A DNA stretch of 64,000 nt from assembly GCA_028571685.1 (NCBI GenBank), contig CM053156.1, positions 85,191,049 through 85,255,048 on the forward strand, in the 5' to 3' direction. The stretch is from Heterohyrax brucei. Its lineage: Eukaryota > Chordata > Mammalia > Hyracoidea > Procaviidae. Shown one piece after another: positions 22,691 through 34,369 of this stretch; position 1 is the stretch's first letter, and the number at the start of each line of letters is the position of its first letter. Below the pieces are notes generated by a model, which worked only from the letters and a program-made list of their open reading frames with translations, had not been told where the DNA came from and did no database searches. A program made the translations under genes and the position numbers.

Positions 22691-23239
22691 TGATCACATG
22701 ACATCTGGATCAGCAGCAACTCAGCTGCCTCAGCAGCTCACTGGTCTCCTATGATCCGGTTCTCACAGGACAGCCTTTACAGGAGCTGCAATCTTCCCAC
22801 AACCCACCCCTGCCCTCCATTGCCTTCTAATGGCCTACAGTCCCCAAGTCTTGACTAAGATGCTTCTTGTAGGAAGAGCTCCTCGACCTCTAAGACCTTG
22901 GTCTGGTTACAAGTCTGGTCATGAGCAGCCCAGCAGACAAGAGCCAGACCCCAGCTTCATCCATGTCCCTCTTCTCTAGAAAGCCATATGCTCATCAGGT
23001 TATCTCTGCAAGCTTCCTCATGGCACAACAGGGCTGCGCCTGCTCCAAGCATCACCTCCTCACCAGATACATCCAGATGCAGGCAAGAAAGGTTTCCATT
23101 TAGTAAACCATCCAGAGTGAGAAAGTGTCTTCCCAGAATCTCTTCAGCAGACATCCCCTCTAGCCTGTGGGCCAGAACTCACACCCCTTCTTAACAACAC
23201 ATAGAGGAGGGACTCAGTTGCCCTGATGGGCGCAGACCA

Positions 23240-23362
23240 AGAATGGGCAAACTATGGCTGAATACCTCTATAAATAGTCATTCCCTTTTGCTTACACATT
23301 GTCAATGGCTGCGTTCTCTCCGCAGTGGCAGAGACAGATGCTTGAAACATCTACTCTGTAAC
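23240..23362 (+). mobile_element. hAT-type DNA element fragment
   Basis: GGGCAAACTATGGC and TTGTCAATGGCTGCGTTCTC match a common nonautonomous element also at 39.1 kb (reverse) and 41.8 kb. Confidence 0.5.
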
Positions 23363-23371
23363 CTGTTAGGA

Positions 23372-23576
23372 GTGCTGGTAGTGCCACAGCCAAAGTGCTC
23401 AAACATTAACTGAGAGGTCAGCTCCAAACCCACAGTCACTCCACAAGAGAAAAGACCTGGCAATCTTCTCTTGTAAAGACGACAACCTTGGAAACTATAT
23501 GGGGCAGTTTTTCTCTGTCCTACAGAATCACTAGGAGCTGGAATCAACTCGACAGCACACATCAGTGACAACAATC
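23372..23576 (+). mobile_element. AfroSINE, long variant
   Basis: GAGTGCTGGTAGTGCCACAG, AAAAGACCTGGCAATCTTCT and GGAATCAACTCGACAGCAC. Confidence 0.8.
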
Positions 23577-23609
23577 TAGTTCTTTATGGAAAATGTGTGC
23601 CAACCTTGG

Positions 23610-24139
23610 TGTCATGGATTGAATCGTGTCCCCCCAAAAACAGGTGTAGCACTGTGGCTGGGTCATGATTCCCTGTATTCTACGACTGTCCCCTACTTTG
23701 TGATTTTGCTGTGGTGTATGTTAACGGATTAGGGTGGGCCTGTAAATCCCTTCAGAAAATCTCCTCCCTGCTTCACTGTAGGGGAGATTTCCCTGGAGTG
23801 TGGCTTGCCCCACCCCTAATCCTGGCATCCTACAAGAGATAAAAAAGGAAGGGGAAGCTAGTAGAAAATCGGGGAACCTCATATCATCAAACAAGCAACA
23901 CCGGGGGAAAAGTACATCCTTCAGACCTGAGGTTCCTGCACCAAGATGATCCCTGGGCAAAGACTGATGTATTAGTGGACTTTCCTCCAGAGGCAACCAG
24001 GGGAAAAGACTTCCTCTGGAGCAGACATCCTGAATTTGGACTTGTAGCCTACTGGACTGTGTAAGGATAAACTTTCCTTTGTTAAAGCCATCCAGTCTGT
24101 GGTATTTCTGTTAAAGCAGCACTCGCTGACTAAAACACC
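23610..24139 (+). mobile_element. MaLR-type LTR, nearly full length
   Basis: It starts TGTCATGGATTGAATCGTGT and ends AGCACTCGCTGACTAAAACA, about 530 bp and uninterrupted. No internal retroviral sequence follows, so it is a solo LTR. Confidence 0.75.
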
Positions 24140-24224
24140 AGGTTTAGGAGGAACCCTTAACGCCCAGAACACCCTTTCCTGAGCCTATAGGCTCCTCCAC
24201 CAGGAAGGGTAGGGGGAAGATTTG

Positions 24225-24395
24225 GGGAGGAACACTGGTGTCTTATTCAAATCCAGCTTCACTGAGACCAGCTGTGTGTCTTTGGGAAGCCCCTAAACCC
24301 TCTGAGGTCTAGACCCTTACCTGTAAAAGACGGGGGGTGCAGCTCCTGCTTCAGAGGGTGCTGTAAGCATTGAACAAAGTGATGGGGTGTGAAGC
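24225..24395 (+). mobile_element. MIR fragment
   Basis: AGCTGTGTGTCTTTGGGAAG, CCCTCTGAGGTCTAGACCC and CTGTAAGCATTGAAC follow the MIR order. Confidence 0.5.
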
Positions 24396-24399
24396 ACAA

Positions 24400-24594
24400 A
24401 AAACAAACTCAAACTGCTGTCAAGATGATTCCAATTCATAGTGACCCTACAGGACAGGTTTCCATAGCTGAAATCTTTATGAAAACAGACTGTTGCCGTC
24501 TTTCTCCCATGGAGTATCTGGTGGGTTTGAACTGCTGACCTTTCAGCTAGCAGCCAAGCACTGGACCACTGTGCTACCAGGCATCCTTTGGTGA
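24400..24594 (-). mobile_element. AfroSINE, long variant
   Basis: GATTCCAATTCATAGTGACC, AAATCTTTATGAAAACAGAC and GTGCTACCAGGCATCC. Confidence 0.8.
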
Positions 24595-24621
24595 AAAGCA
24601 TCTGGCACAAAACAGACCCAA

Positions 24622-24780
24622 ATGGAGCCCTAGTGGCACAGTGGTTGAGAGCTCAGCTGCATACCAAAGGTCAGCAGTTCAAATTGACCAGCTACTCCTT
24701 GAAAACCCTATGAGACAGGTCTACTCTGTCCTATAGGGTCACTCTGAGTCAGGACTGAATCAAAGGCAATGACTTTTTTA
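24622..24780 (+). mobile_element. AfroSINE
   Basis: GGAGCCCTAGTGGCACAGTG to AATCAAAGGCAATGAC with a T tail. It forms a tail-facing inverted pair with the copy 30 bp to its left. Confidence 0.85.
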
Positions 24781-25448
24781 TAGATCCAAAACAGATTCAC
24801 ACAAAATAGTGTGAGGTTCCCTTCGAGAATGTTCTAACACCTTGACTATGCTCTCACACTCACTGTCCAGCTCATCCCAAAAGAGAAGCTGCCAGAGGAA
24901 GCCACAGTTTACTAATTAGAATCAAAACATTGTTCCTTTGTTCCCAAGAGTCACCTGACCCAAACAAGTCTTGCTTTTAGGAGCTCTCCTGAATCAGAAG
25001 GAGCTGACATTGAAAACCCTACACAGGGCAATCATCAGCAAGCCTGGGAGGAAGGAGTTGACCGGACAGCTTTCCCCAAAGACTGTAAAAGCCCAGGGAT
25101 GTCTGGCTTTCTGGAAGTTTTGCTGTGGGTTCCAAATAGTGACAGATGGATGGACAGCATGGAACGCTGAGGACGCCGTGGTGACAAGCACCAAAGACTG
25201 CAGGCTTCCCAACTTCTGGCCCCAAAGAATCTCCTTTATTATTACAACTGCCCTGCATTTGGTAAGGACCAACTACCAAACAAAAACTTTCATGATTTAT
25301 TTTCCTTTTTTTTTTTTAAAAAAAAAAAAAGAGAGAGAAACATATGTAACAGCTACTCCAGATTTCTTCTAGGAATGGAGACCAACGGACACCCACATAC
25401 ACGAGTTTGGACTGGCCTGGATTTACATCCTGGTTCTCCACTTATCAC
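24781..25448. other. Intergenic; T-run and A-run at 25,302-25,331
   Basis: About fourteen T are followed by about fourteen A, a hairpin-prone or junction-derived sequence. No gene is seen. Confidence 0.5.
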
Positions 25449-25660
25449 GGAGCCCTGGTGATGCAGTAGGTAAGAGCTCAGACGCTAACTGAAAGGTCAG
25501 CAGTTCAAATCCACCAGGCAGTCCGCAGGAGACACGTATGGTGGCGTCCTTCCATGAAGACTGCAACCCTGGGAGCTTATGGGGCAGTTCTCTTCTGTCC
25601 TATAGGTTGTTAAGAGTTAGAATTGACAAAGGCTGTGGCTTTTGTTTTGTTTTTTGGTCT
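25449..25660 (+). mobile_element. AfroSINE, long variant
   Basis: GGAGCCCTGGTGATGCAGTA, a GGTGGCGTCCTTCCATGAAG insert and a TTTTGTTTTGTTTTTTGG tail. Confidence 0.85.
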
Positions 25661-25671
25661 CTGCTTGGCAG

Positions 25672-26010
25672 CCGCATGTGCTTCTCCAAGATTCATCTTC
25701 TCATCTGTGAAATGGAAATCACAGCAGTGCCTCCCTCCCTCCATCCCTCGTAAGTTTCTTGAGAAGATTTCATAAGACCAGCTAAAATCTAAAGGATGAT
25801 GCAGATGAGTCAGGCAGTACCAGCCTGGCACCCAGCAGATGTTTAACACGCATCCAGCAGGGGACTAGCATTTCCTCCAGATCTGCAAGGTGACTGTCAG
25901 TCCTGCACTGCCAATGAGAAAACCAAGACTCAGAGAGGTTAAGTTACTTACCAAGGTGACACAGCCAGGAAGTGGCAGAGTCAAGGTTGGAGCTTGGACC
26001 TGGGGACTGG
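25672..26010. mobile_element. Two MIR fragments, head to head
   Basis: The first (25,672-25,850, plus) has CTTCTCATCTGTGAAATGG. The second (25,850-26,010, minus) has CAGAGAGGTTAAGTTACTTA and CACAGCCAGGAAGTGGCAGA. Confidence 0.55.
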
Positions 26011-26199
26011 AAGGGGCGGGGGACTCTCAAATGCCAGCAAGTAGGCACCAGGCTTCCTGACCACTGGGCAATAGCCAGGGGCCCCACTGAGCAGGAGATA
26101 TTCCTGCCCAGAGCCAAGAGCTGCGTGGTGTGAGCTGGGCCACCTTGTCCTAGCAAACATCTGACTACTCTTTTGTTTGTTTTTCAGTTCCGTTTTGTT

Positions 26200-26475
26200 G
26201 TTGTTGTTGAGGATACACACAGCAGAACACACATCAGTGCAACAGTTTCTACATGTACAATTCAGTGCTGTAGCTACATTCTACACATTGTGTGACCATT
26301 CTCACTCGCCTTTTCTGAACTGTTCCCCAACCCTTAACACAGCTCACTGCCCCCCAAGCTTCCTGTGTGACGTTATGAGTTACTGTTGTCAACCTGATCC
26401 TGCCTAGAGGATCACAATCCAGCTTTACAGCCTGACAGCTACTTTGTAGGTGAGCACACCTAACCCTGCCCTAAC
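26200..26475 (-). mobile_element. Old L1 3' fragment
   Basis: TTGTTGTTGTTGAGGATACA, CAGTTTCTACATGTACAATT and TGTGTGACCATTCTCACTCG are reversed old L1 3' UTR phrases. Confidence 0.5.
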
Positions 26476-26949
26476 GGTGAGCACTGGGGTGAATCTGTTC
26501 CCCCTGCAGATTCCAGGAACCAGGAGGAAGCTGCCCCCAGCTGCAGGATGCCCGATGGATCTCCATGTGGCCAGGAGAGGGCAGCAGAGGCTGCTCTAAG
26601 GTGGACGGAGCTGGGAGCCTGGCAGCCCAAGGGGCAGACCCAGATACCCAGGTGTCCCTTTTCTGGGTCCTGATACAATAATAGCAACGTGGGCCCTGTA
26701 ACCCTGACTGGATACAGATACTCTGATGACTGTGCTCACCTCCCAGGAGCATCTGAGTGCACAGCAGGCCACCATGGGGCCACATCCTGGTCCAGCCACC
26801 TGGGGCCTGACCTCTCACATCACCCCAGGACAAGCTCAGGAAGGAGGCCCAAAGACCCCCAAGCAACAGTCTGAGAGGACATCAAAGTTAATTCTTCTTT
26901 TGGGAACACAAGGGCTGAGGTTCAGAAACAGTCAGGAAACAGTTTGTCC
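26476..26949. other. Intergenic, no feature seen
   Basis: GC-rich; overlapping frames on both strands lack domains and splice support. Confidence 0.4.
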
Positions 26950-27215
26950 AGTGTGGGAGGCATCAAATGGCCCCCAAAGATGCCCTCGTCCTAAATCCCT
27001 TAGCCCATATGTCACCTCACATTGAGAAAGGGAACGGTGTGACTCAGCAGAGACTCTTGAGCTGGGGGAGCATCCAGGTCAGGCCCAGTATGCTCAATGG
27101 CTCCTTGTAGGAAAGAGGCTGGAGAGCCAGAGTCAAGGAGGGCCCAGATGCCCTGTCACTGAGGTCGTGCTGGGACCTTGTCCTGTCCATGATCAAAGGC
27201 AGGGTGGCATCTGCT
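26950..27215 (+). mobile_element. MLT1-type LTR fragment
   Basis: AATGGCCCCCAAAGATGCCC, TCGTCCTAAATCCCTTAGCC and ATGTCACCTCACATTG are MLT1 5' phrases. Decayed. Confidence 0.5.
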
Positions 27216-27329
27216 TCTTCTCAACCTCAGCAGGGGAAGGTCACTGGAACCGTCATGCCTTGTCCTTGCGGTCAGAGTTCTTCACGCTTCTTCCCTTATC
27301 TCCGTCTTGTCCCCATATCTCCTAGGACG

Positions 27330-27370
27330 CCTGCCCACATTCATTCATTCACTCATTCATTCATTCCCTC
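27330..27370 (+). repeat. Imperfect CATT tandem repeat
   Basis: Six to seven CATT units (27,338-27,365), a simple repeat seeded in an old element. Confidence 0.6.
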
Positions 27371-27544
27371 CTTCCACAAGAATCCATCACTAAGCACCTA
27401 CACTGCCCCAGGGAGTGTGACAATGATTGGGGCAGACAGTCTGGCAGGGGAGGCAGACGCACGAGAGGAGAAGGCACAGGGCTCTGGGGGCAGAAAGAAC
27501 ATTGTGAAAGGTTTCCAAGGAGAGAACTCGACCCCCGTTCATAA

Positions 27545-27905
27545 TTTCTTTTGTGTGTGTGTGTGTATGTGCTTTTGGTGCAAGTTTACAGTTCAAGTTA
27601 ATTTTTCGTACAAAAATTTATACATATATTGTTAGGTGACATCAGTTGCAGTCCCCACAACATGACAGCACACTTCCCTTGTCCACCCCAGGTGCCCTGT
27701 GTCCACTACTCAGTCCCTGTCCCTTCCCGCCCTGTTACCCTGCCTCACTTGGTCTCGTGTATCTGCTTAAACTGAGAAGCATCCTCATGTGTGGTATTTC
27801 CATTGTCTAGTCCAGGCTGATCTCTGTCTGAAGACTGAGTTTGGGGAACAGTTTTGGTTCCAGGTTATCACAGTGTCAGGGGGTTATCAGAGTTTTGGGG
27901 TTCAG
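27545..27905 (-). mobile_element. L1 3' end with TG repeat
   Basis: Reversed L1 3' UTR (TTTACAGTTCAAGTTAATTT, CATGACAGCACACTTCCC) preceded by a short TG run at 27,551-27,568. Confidence 0.6.
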
Positions 27906-28419
27906 GGAAGGGAAATATTAAGGTTCAGAAGGTAGGCAGCCAGCCAAGGGGGAAAGAAGTGTTTTACTCTCATTCAGTCATTCAACAACCACATACAAAG
28001 CACCTGCCACAGCTCAGACACTGGGCAGGGAGCTGGGGGTACTGTGATGAACACTGTGGGGTTCACAGCCTGGGCTGTGGTTGGTGCTGTAATGGGGGAC
28101 CCCAGGCAGTGTGGGACCCCAGAGAAGGTTGGGGCCAGCGTGTAGGAGGTGTATATAAGGCTGCCTAGGAGCGGGGCTGTGAGAGCACAGGCCATGGGTT
28201 AACAGCAGCTGGGTCGAGACCCTCGCCCAGACCCTCCCGAGCTGTGGAGCCGGGGGAACCTCAGCCAACAGACAGAGGGGCCGCGGTGCCTGCCCTGCTC
28301 ACCGGATCACCTGCGTGAACAACTTCACGTTCTTTCACCACATCAAAGCCTCTGCTTCTAGGTAAGGCTAGCATCTGTCTCTCTCCCAGCCCATACCACC
28401 TTCTCCAGAATCAAAGCCT
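27906..28419. other. Intergenic; TATATAAG at 28,152
   Basis: A TATA-like sequence lies in GC-rich DNA but no transcript or coding frame supports a promoter. Confidence 0.35.
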
Positions 28420-28926
28420 CTTTTCAGGTTTACAGTCCCTGAAAAGTAAAGATGTCACCTTGAAGGCTAAAGTGTGCCTGACCCAAGCCATGGTATTTTC
28501 ATTTGCATTATATGTGGGCGAAAGCTGGACAATGAACAAAGAAGACAAGAAAAATCGATGACTTTGAATTGTGGTGTTAGAGAAGAACGCTGAATGTTCC
28601 GTGGACTGCCACAAGGACAAACAGAGCTGTTCTAGAAGAAATCCAACCAGAGTGCTCCTTGGAAGCAAGGATGGCAAGACTGCGTCTCACATACTTTGGA
28701 CATGCTGTCAGGAAGGATCAGTCCCTGGAGAGGGCCATCATGCTTGGCAGAGTGGAGGGTCAGCAAAAAAGAGGTAGACCCTCGGTAAGATGGACTGACA
28801 CAGTGGCCGCAACAGTGGGCTTAGCATGAAAAAGACGGCGGACACGGTGCAAGACGGGCGGCGTTTCACTCTGTCGAGCATGGTGTTGCTGTGAGTCGGA
28901 ACCAACTCAGCGGCACCTAACAACAG
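28420..28926 (+). mobile_element. RTE 3' part
   Basis: Reverse-transcriptase C-terminal region in plus orientation (CTGACCCAAGCCATGGTATT to GGAACCAACTCAGCGGCACC) ending CTAACAACAG. Stops interrupt it. Confidence 0.85.
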
Positions 28927-29039
28927 GCCCTGACAGGCAGGCGACCTGAGCACGTTCACTAGCGGTGCAAGATTTCACTTGTTTTTCATCACGCCAAGAA
29001 AATGGCAAAACCCAGGGGCAGTAAGTATGCACAAGCCAG

Positions 29040-29205
29040 TCTGTGCTTACCTTGTGGAGGGGATCACCCACCCTGCAGCTGGGGAAGTTACTTCCTTGTT
29101 TCCTCATCTGCAAACGGGGCGAGGGTGGTTATCCCACAGCGCGTATCACCTTGCAGAGCACACAGCAGGCACTCACTAAGTAACGCTGGGCGAGAGAAGG
29201 GCAGG
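29040..29205 (+). mobile_element. MIR fragment
   Basis: GTTACTTCCTTGTTTCCTCA, CTGCAAACGGGGCGAGG and AGCAGGCACTCACTAAGTAA. Confidence 0.5.
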
Positions 29206-29404
29206 AGGAGCTCCCCCGTTTGCTGTGGTTTTGCTGTGATGTCCCGTGTAAGGTAAACCCCGGAACAGCATGAACTTCAGCGCTGGCCTAGAGCCCGCTG
29301 CAGGATAGCCCTGCAGCACGTGTGTGCTAGTTGACACAACCCTGCCCATCCACCAGAGGGCGTCTGTGCTTCCTGCTCCCTCAGTCTGCACACTCGTCCA
29401 CACT

Positions 29405-29672
29405 GAACGCACAACACGGGTACATGTATGTGTGCCCACACGCAACACAGACACACATACACAACACAGGCACACTCACACACTAAAAACCTCATGCTCA
29501 CAATTTGGGCACACTCACTCACACACACAGACACAACACCTGACACACACAATGCAGGCTCATTCATGCTCACACTTGCACACATGAAAAGCACCATCAC
29601 ACACATAACAGGCATACTCATACTTGCACAGAAACACAACAGCCTCACACACAACACAGGCGTACTCGGAAA
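29405..29672 (+). repeat. Irregular CA-rich satellite
   Basis: Repeated ACACAACACAGGCACACTCA-like units, not perfectly periodic. Minisatellite-like and variable. Confidence 0.7.
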
Positions 29673-29693
29673 AATCTTGCCTAAGCATGCAAA

Positions 29694-29856
29694 GGAAACC
29701 CTGGTGTGTAGTGGTTAAGTGCTACGGCTGCTGACCAACAGGTTGTCAGTCTGAATCCACCAAGCCCTCCTTGAAAACTTCATGAAGCAGTTCCACTTTG
29801 TCCTACAGGGTCGCTATGAGTCTGAATCTACTCAACGGCAGTGGGTAAGCAGGCAA
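29694..29856 (+). mobile_element. AfroSINE
   Basis: GAAACCCTGGTGTGTAGTGG to ACTCAACGGCAGTGGGTAAG. Confidence 0.85.
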
Positions 29857-30439
29857 TAACACATTTTATAGCAGAGTGGTTCTCATCCATAGAAGGACTT
29901 TAACAAGATATTGCCTGTTTGACCCTTACACTTCCTCTGCTGAGCTATTGAGCAGAAAATTTCATCTTTCAAAGTTGAGGCAGACAAACCTCCAGTCCTA
30001 CAAAATTAATTCACTCTCTTAAGATTGTTACAGGTTGGGCATCTCTCTCAAAAGGCCAGCAAACCTTGTGCAGTGGCAAAGTTTATCAGACTAAGAAGGT
30101 AAAGGCCCTGCTTCTTTTACTGTACATTATTAGCAGACACGAAAGGGAAGCAGCTAAGACAGAAATTATTCTACAAAGCATTAAACTTCATGAAAGTAAG
30201 TTCTCTTTCTCCGAGTCAAAACATAGCCTCTGGTTCCCAGCAGCAGTGGAAAGCAAGGGAGAGGTGCACAGTGACAGCCGGCAGCAGAGTAGGTGACACT
30301 AGGCCAGCTCTGCCCTGGACGCCCAGCAACCAAGGTGGGCTGGGACCAGTTCTCGTGGTTTCCACCTTTATGAGTCTCTCCAGTCCTCACACTGGCCCAG
30401 CATGCAGACAGAGGAGGAATGTGACTATTCCTCAGAGGA
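29857..30439. other. Intergenic, no feature seen
   Basis: Nothing recognisable on either strand. Confidence 0.45.
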
Positions 30440-30598
30440 CACCAAACTCACTGCCGTCAAGTCGGGTCCGACTCACAGTGACCCTACAGGTCAGAGTAGA
30501 ACTTCCCCACAGTTTCCAAGGAGCACCTGGTGGATTTGAACTGTGGACCATTTGGTTAGCAGACATAGCACTTAACCCTCTATGCCACTGGGGTTTCC
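30440..30598 (-). mobile_element. AfroSINE
   Basis: Reverse copy, AACTCACTGCCGTCAAGTCG to CACTGGGGTTTCC. Confidence 0.85.
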
Positions 30599-30803
30599 TT
30601 CATTTGCACAAGACTCCCAGATGTCATATTCCACCTCTACCAAACTTTTGTCCAGTTAAACAGCAGCTGAGTATCCAATCATTCTCTGAAATCATCCCTA
30701 AAATTAAAATGAAATAATATGTAACAGGGCTGGATAAAAAAAGTCTTCAAAGATTCCACAAGCACATGGATTTTAGCCTACATCCATGTACACTGGAAGA
30801 AGT

Positions 30804-30964
30804 AAAAATCCACTGCCTTCAAGCCGATTCTGATTTATAGCGACACTGTAGGGCAGAAGTAGAAGTGCCCCACAGAGCTTCCCAAGGGCAGCTGGCAAAT
30901 TTGAGCTGCCCAGCTCTCGGTCAGCAGATGTAGCACTTAACCCCTATACCACCGGCATTTCCAA
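30804..30964 (-). mobile_element. AfroSINE
   Basis: Reverse copy, ATCCACTGCCTTCAAGCCGA to ACCACCGGCATTTCC. Confidence 0.8.
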
Positions 30965-31384
30965 GAAACAAAAAGCATGATATTTACTAATGGGTAAAGA
31001 TCATGCCACGTTAGAGCTTCATGTCTGCTGAGAGTCCTCTATCTGTTCTCTTGTAGAAAATAAAATCCTTACAAAACTTAAATGTGCTATGCTGGGTACA
31101 TGAGAAATTCAACTGAGTAAGCATGGTGGTCGTCAGTTGCTCGTGAGTTGGTTCTGAGGCACAGTGATCTCACATGTGACAGACGGAAATGCCCCATCTC
31201 GGCGTGCCATCGTCACGGCTGTTGGTAAGCTGGGGTCTACCCGGCAATCTCTGTGCCTAACTCCAAAGCCAGATGCTGCCAAGGCTGCCAGAGCTCTGGG
31301 ACAATTAAACGAAAATGCCAGAGGGAGGCGGGGCTCAAGACACTTTTTGGAGTAGGGTCAGATGGCAAGGCCAGCAAAAATGTC

Positions 31385-31830
31385 AGGAAGTGACTTGAGT
31401 GTAAGCTTTCTGATTCTCCGAAGCATCCCTCTCCCTCAGTGTGGGTTTTTGTCCTTTGTTAATGAGACCTGACTGGACTCTATAGGCATGCAAGTTTCAG
31501 ACCACAGATCTAATGTCAGAAATCAGCCACCTGCTCCTGCCACAGACGCTAACGTCACCTTCGCTGGGTGCTGCGGACAAAGTCTGGGCAGCCAGGCATC
31601 TGCAGCTCCCTCCCTTTCTGTGGCCTCCCCCACTCTCTCCTCTGCAAGAGACTCAGCACGCCTCAGTCCTGTGTCCCTCTCGCATGGAGGCATGGGGACC
31701 TGATTGTAGCGGACCTAAAACACGACAGAGAAGGTAGCAGTAAAATGGGGAAGTGGCCTGCAGGGTCTGCAAAGATGACTCCTTTGCTCCTTTCCTCTGT
31801 CACGCTAGGACTGACAGTCTGTAACTAAAT
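31385..31830 (+). repeat. Unassigned ~450-bp repeat, copy A
   Basis: It shares ordered blocks with 62985-63485: TTTTTGTCCTTTGTTAATGA, GACTGGACTCTATAGGCAT, the CTCCTCTGCAAGAGACT region, GGGGACCTGATTGTAGC and AAGATGACTCCTTTGCTCC. It is strongly diverged. The family is unknown to me; it may be an LTR. Confidence 0.55.
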
Positions 31831-32834
31831 TTCCTCAGGTTCTTCTCTTGTCCTATTAGCCCCTTGAAATCAGAAGGATGTTAGCTGCAAGGTAAACAAA
31901 GCGGCAATTCATTGTCTGTGCAAACAAGGAGGAACAGGGGGCCTAGCAGCTGGCAAGACCAGGTTCCCCACTTGAGGGGATTAGTGACTTTTATGTCCCA
32001 AGTTCCCAGGTGGCAGGGACTGGCACATGAAACCCTACACCCTGATTCTTCTCATGCCCCCAGTTGGAGATCTGGGTGCTGAGTTAGTTTTCATAGGAAG
32101 TCTGTGTTGTGGAACTTCTTGCTTAGCAAATTGGCTCAAGTGGTGCTGTGTGCTGGAGCGTATCATCTCCTCCAAGGATGCTCAGGTCCGGTGTCAGGTA
32201 CGGACATGATTCTCCAAATCTGCACACCCATCATGATCCTGGCCTATGCAAGCACAGAGACCCGGCACCAAGTACAAACCACAGCTAGAGTGCTGTCCAC
32301 ACTCCAGGCACATATATGGCTTCTCCCAAGCGTGTCCCTTGGTCTCCAATGTTCAATCCCTGACACAGGGTGAAAATTCCGGGGTTAATGCAGCTTCCAT
32401 GACTGCAGGGAAGTCTGAGGTCCTTGAGCATTTTAAATTCTGTTCAGCATTATCCCCATTTTGGTAGGGATTCTTCCACAAGATCTTGGATCAAGATCCT
32501 CAGTAACGGCAGCTGGGCACCATCCAGTTCTCTAACAGCAGAGGCAGTTGTTCAGAGGAAATCGGCTGCCCACTCATCTCTTCCTCCCATCCCTGACTCT
32601 CCTCCTTCCTCTGTTGCCCCAGGTGAACACAGCCTGCTCTTCCCAGGATGGCTGTGTGCAAACTTTTAAGTCCCCAGACACTCAAGAAACAGGAGGTAGG
32701 ATAGAAGCACTGAACACGTCACTAGACCAGCTCACTGACACTTCCCAGGAAACCTTAACCCTAACTCTCCAAGCCAAGGGACTGATCCCATGTAGTTTCT
32801 GGTTGGAAATTTACATAAACAGCTTCAGCAGCTA
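31831..32834. other. Intergenic downstream of the ZNF gene
   Basis: Apart from the finger scrap at 32296-32340 no feature is recognised. Confidence 0.4.
32296..32340 (-). pseudogene. Isolated zinc-finger scrap
   Basis: The minus strand encodes [12 protein letters not shown], the linker and first zinc knuckle of a KRAB-type C2H2 finger nearly identical to units of the array 2.5 kb away. No finger remains on either side. It may be the far end of a once longer array, cut off by later insertions, or a relic of a neighbouring paralogue. Confidence 0.6.
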
Positions 32835-33475
32835 CTGTCTTTTGTTGTTGTTGTAAATGTATCATACAACTTCTACCAGGTAAACTTTTCACAGGTGTCC
32901 AACTTAACCACAGAGTAACCACCACGAGACCTCACTCTAAATGTGACTTCTCCATCACTATACACCAAAACTCAGTGCCCGGTAAGTTAACAGCCCCTGC
33001 CAGTGGGAACCACAAACTTGGTACACTTGTGTTCTTGTCCTTTCCTGTGAAAGCAAGGTTATACATACATTTGTCCTTTTGCAACTGACTTACTTCAACT
33101 GGCGCACTGTCTTGAAGCTTGATCCCAATCAAGGTTTGATTTTCCCCACTGGCCAAGCAGTCTTCCGTTGTGTGTGTGCACATTTGCTAATGCATTCAAC
33201 TGCTGACGGCCATTCAGGTGGCCTCCACCTTCTGCCTGTTGTGAACAGCTCTGCAATGAACACTGGTGTGCAAAAGTCTGCTTTCGAGTTTGGCGTACAG
33301 CTCTGGAAGTGGAATTGTTGGATCATGTTAATTTTTAGTTGGAGGAATTGCCCCAGACTCCCACAGTGGCTGTACCATTTTGCATTCTCACCAGCAATGG
33401 ATTATGGTTCTAATCTCCCCACATTCTCTCCATTTGTTTTTTAATCTTAGCCATCCTAGTGAGATTTTTTTTTTT
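32835..33475 (-). mobile_element. Old L1 (L1M-type) 3' UTR
   Basis: TTTTGTTGTTGTTGTAAATG, GTGGAATTGTTGGATCATGT and TGTACCATTTTGCATTCTCA are classic reversed L1M phrases, ending in a T run. Confidence 0.7.
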
Positions 33476-33868
33476 TTAATGTACCAGTCAGATGAGAGTA
33501 TCTCCTTTCCTAGGAGGTCTAAGGATGGGATGGGTGGAGTTACAACTGGGAACTAAGCAGCAGGACAGATTCCGCAGACCTGACGAGAGGCTAGAATGCA
33601 GGAAGGACACCAGGAAGGGAGCTGTCCCAGAATCCAACGGAGGACAGCAGGGTGGTAACTGAGTCCCAGGAGATGCAGGATAGTCTCTCCCTTCACCTGG
33701 CACTGGTCCCCAAAACACAGATCATCCATGTCCCCACAGAAAGGATCAGATTATCCAATAAATGTAATCAGGCTTTGTCTTAAGGGTTGCATTCCTTCAA
33801 AAAACCTGGAGTATCAATTTGAATTCCATGTAGCTTTCAGAACAGATGAGTAACAGCCTGCATTATGG

Positions 33869-33874
33869 TTTATT
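33869..33874 (-). terminator. Poly(A) signal candidate for the ZNF343-like gene
   Basis: AATAAA lies on the minus strand about 910 bases after the stop codon. It is the first clear minus-strand AATAAA that I saw downstream. A cleavage site about 15-25 bases further on is expected, giving a 3' UTR of about 0.95 kb that includes the dead finger repeats. Confidence 0.5.
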
Positions 33875-34369
33875 AAAGAAAAATTTTACAACTATGAAGG
33901 GACAACAAAGATGAGACGGGTGTTATGAACATAAAATAAATCAACCCTTCTTGGGTTACTTATGTAAAGACTTCTAATCTTCTCTTCCATTTGGTTACAG
34001 AATGCAGCGACTTAGTCTATGTAGTTGCCACTGACACTGTCAACCTCATGTAGAGCACAAGGGGTCAGGGGACGTCTCCTGAACTTCCTCCAGAGGTAAG
34101 TGAAGAAATGATGCATGGTGGCAAAATTCTGTGCCTTCTGTCAGCTGAGGAGGGACACTGGAATGAAGTCCCGCCCACAGACCCTGCCAACACAGCTTTC
34201 CCAAGAGTGTCTTCCAGTGAAAGAGGAAGTACCACTGACTGTCAGGGCACCCCACACCCTCCCTGCCCGCAGAGCGCTGCTGCTGCTGCTCAGAGAAAGC
34301 TGTTCCGTGATGCTGAATCAAGTGTACCCTTTCCTGAAGTTCTGGCCCATACTCCGTGTCTTCTGGTAA

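Noticed and set aside
28152..28159. TATATAAG as a promoter
   Set aside because: No coding frame, CpG enrichment or downstream splice site supports it; one match of this length is expected by chance.
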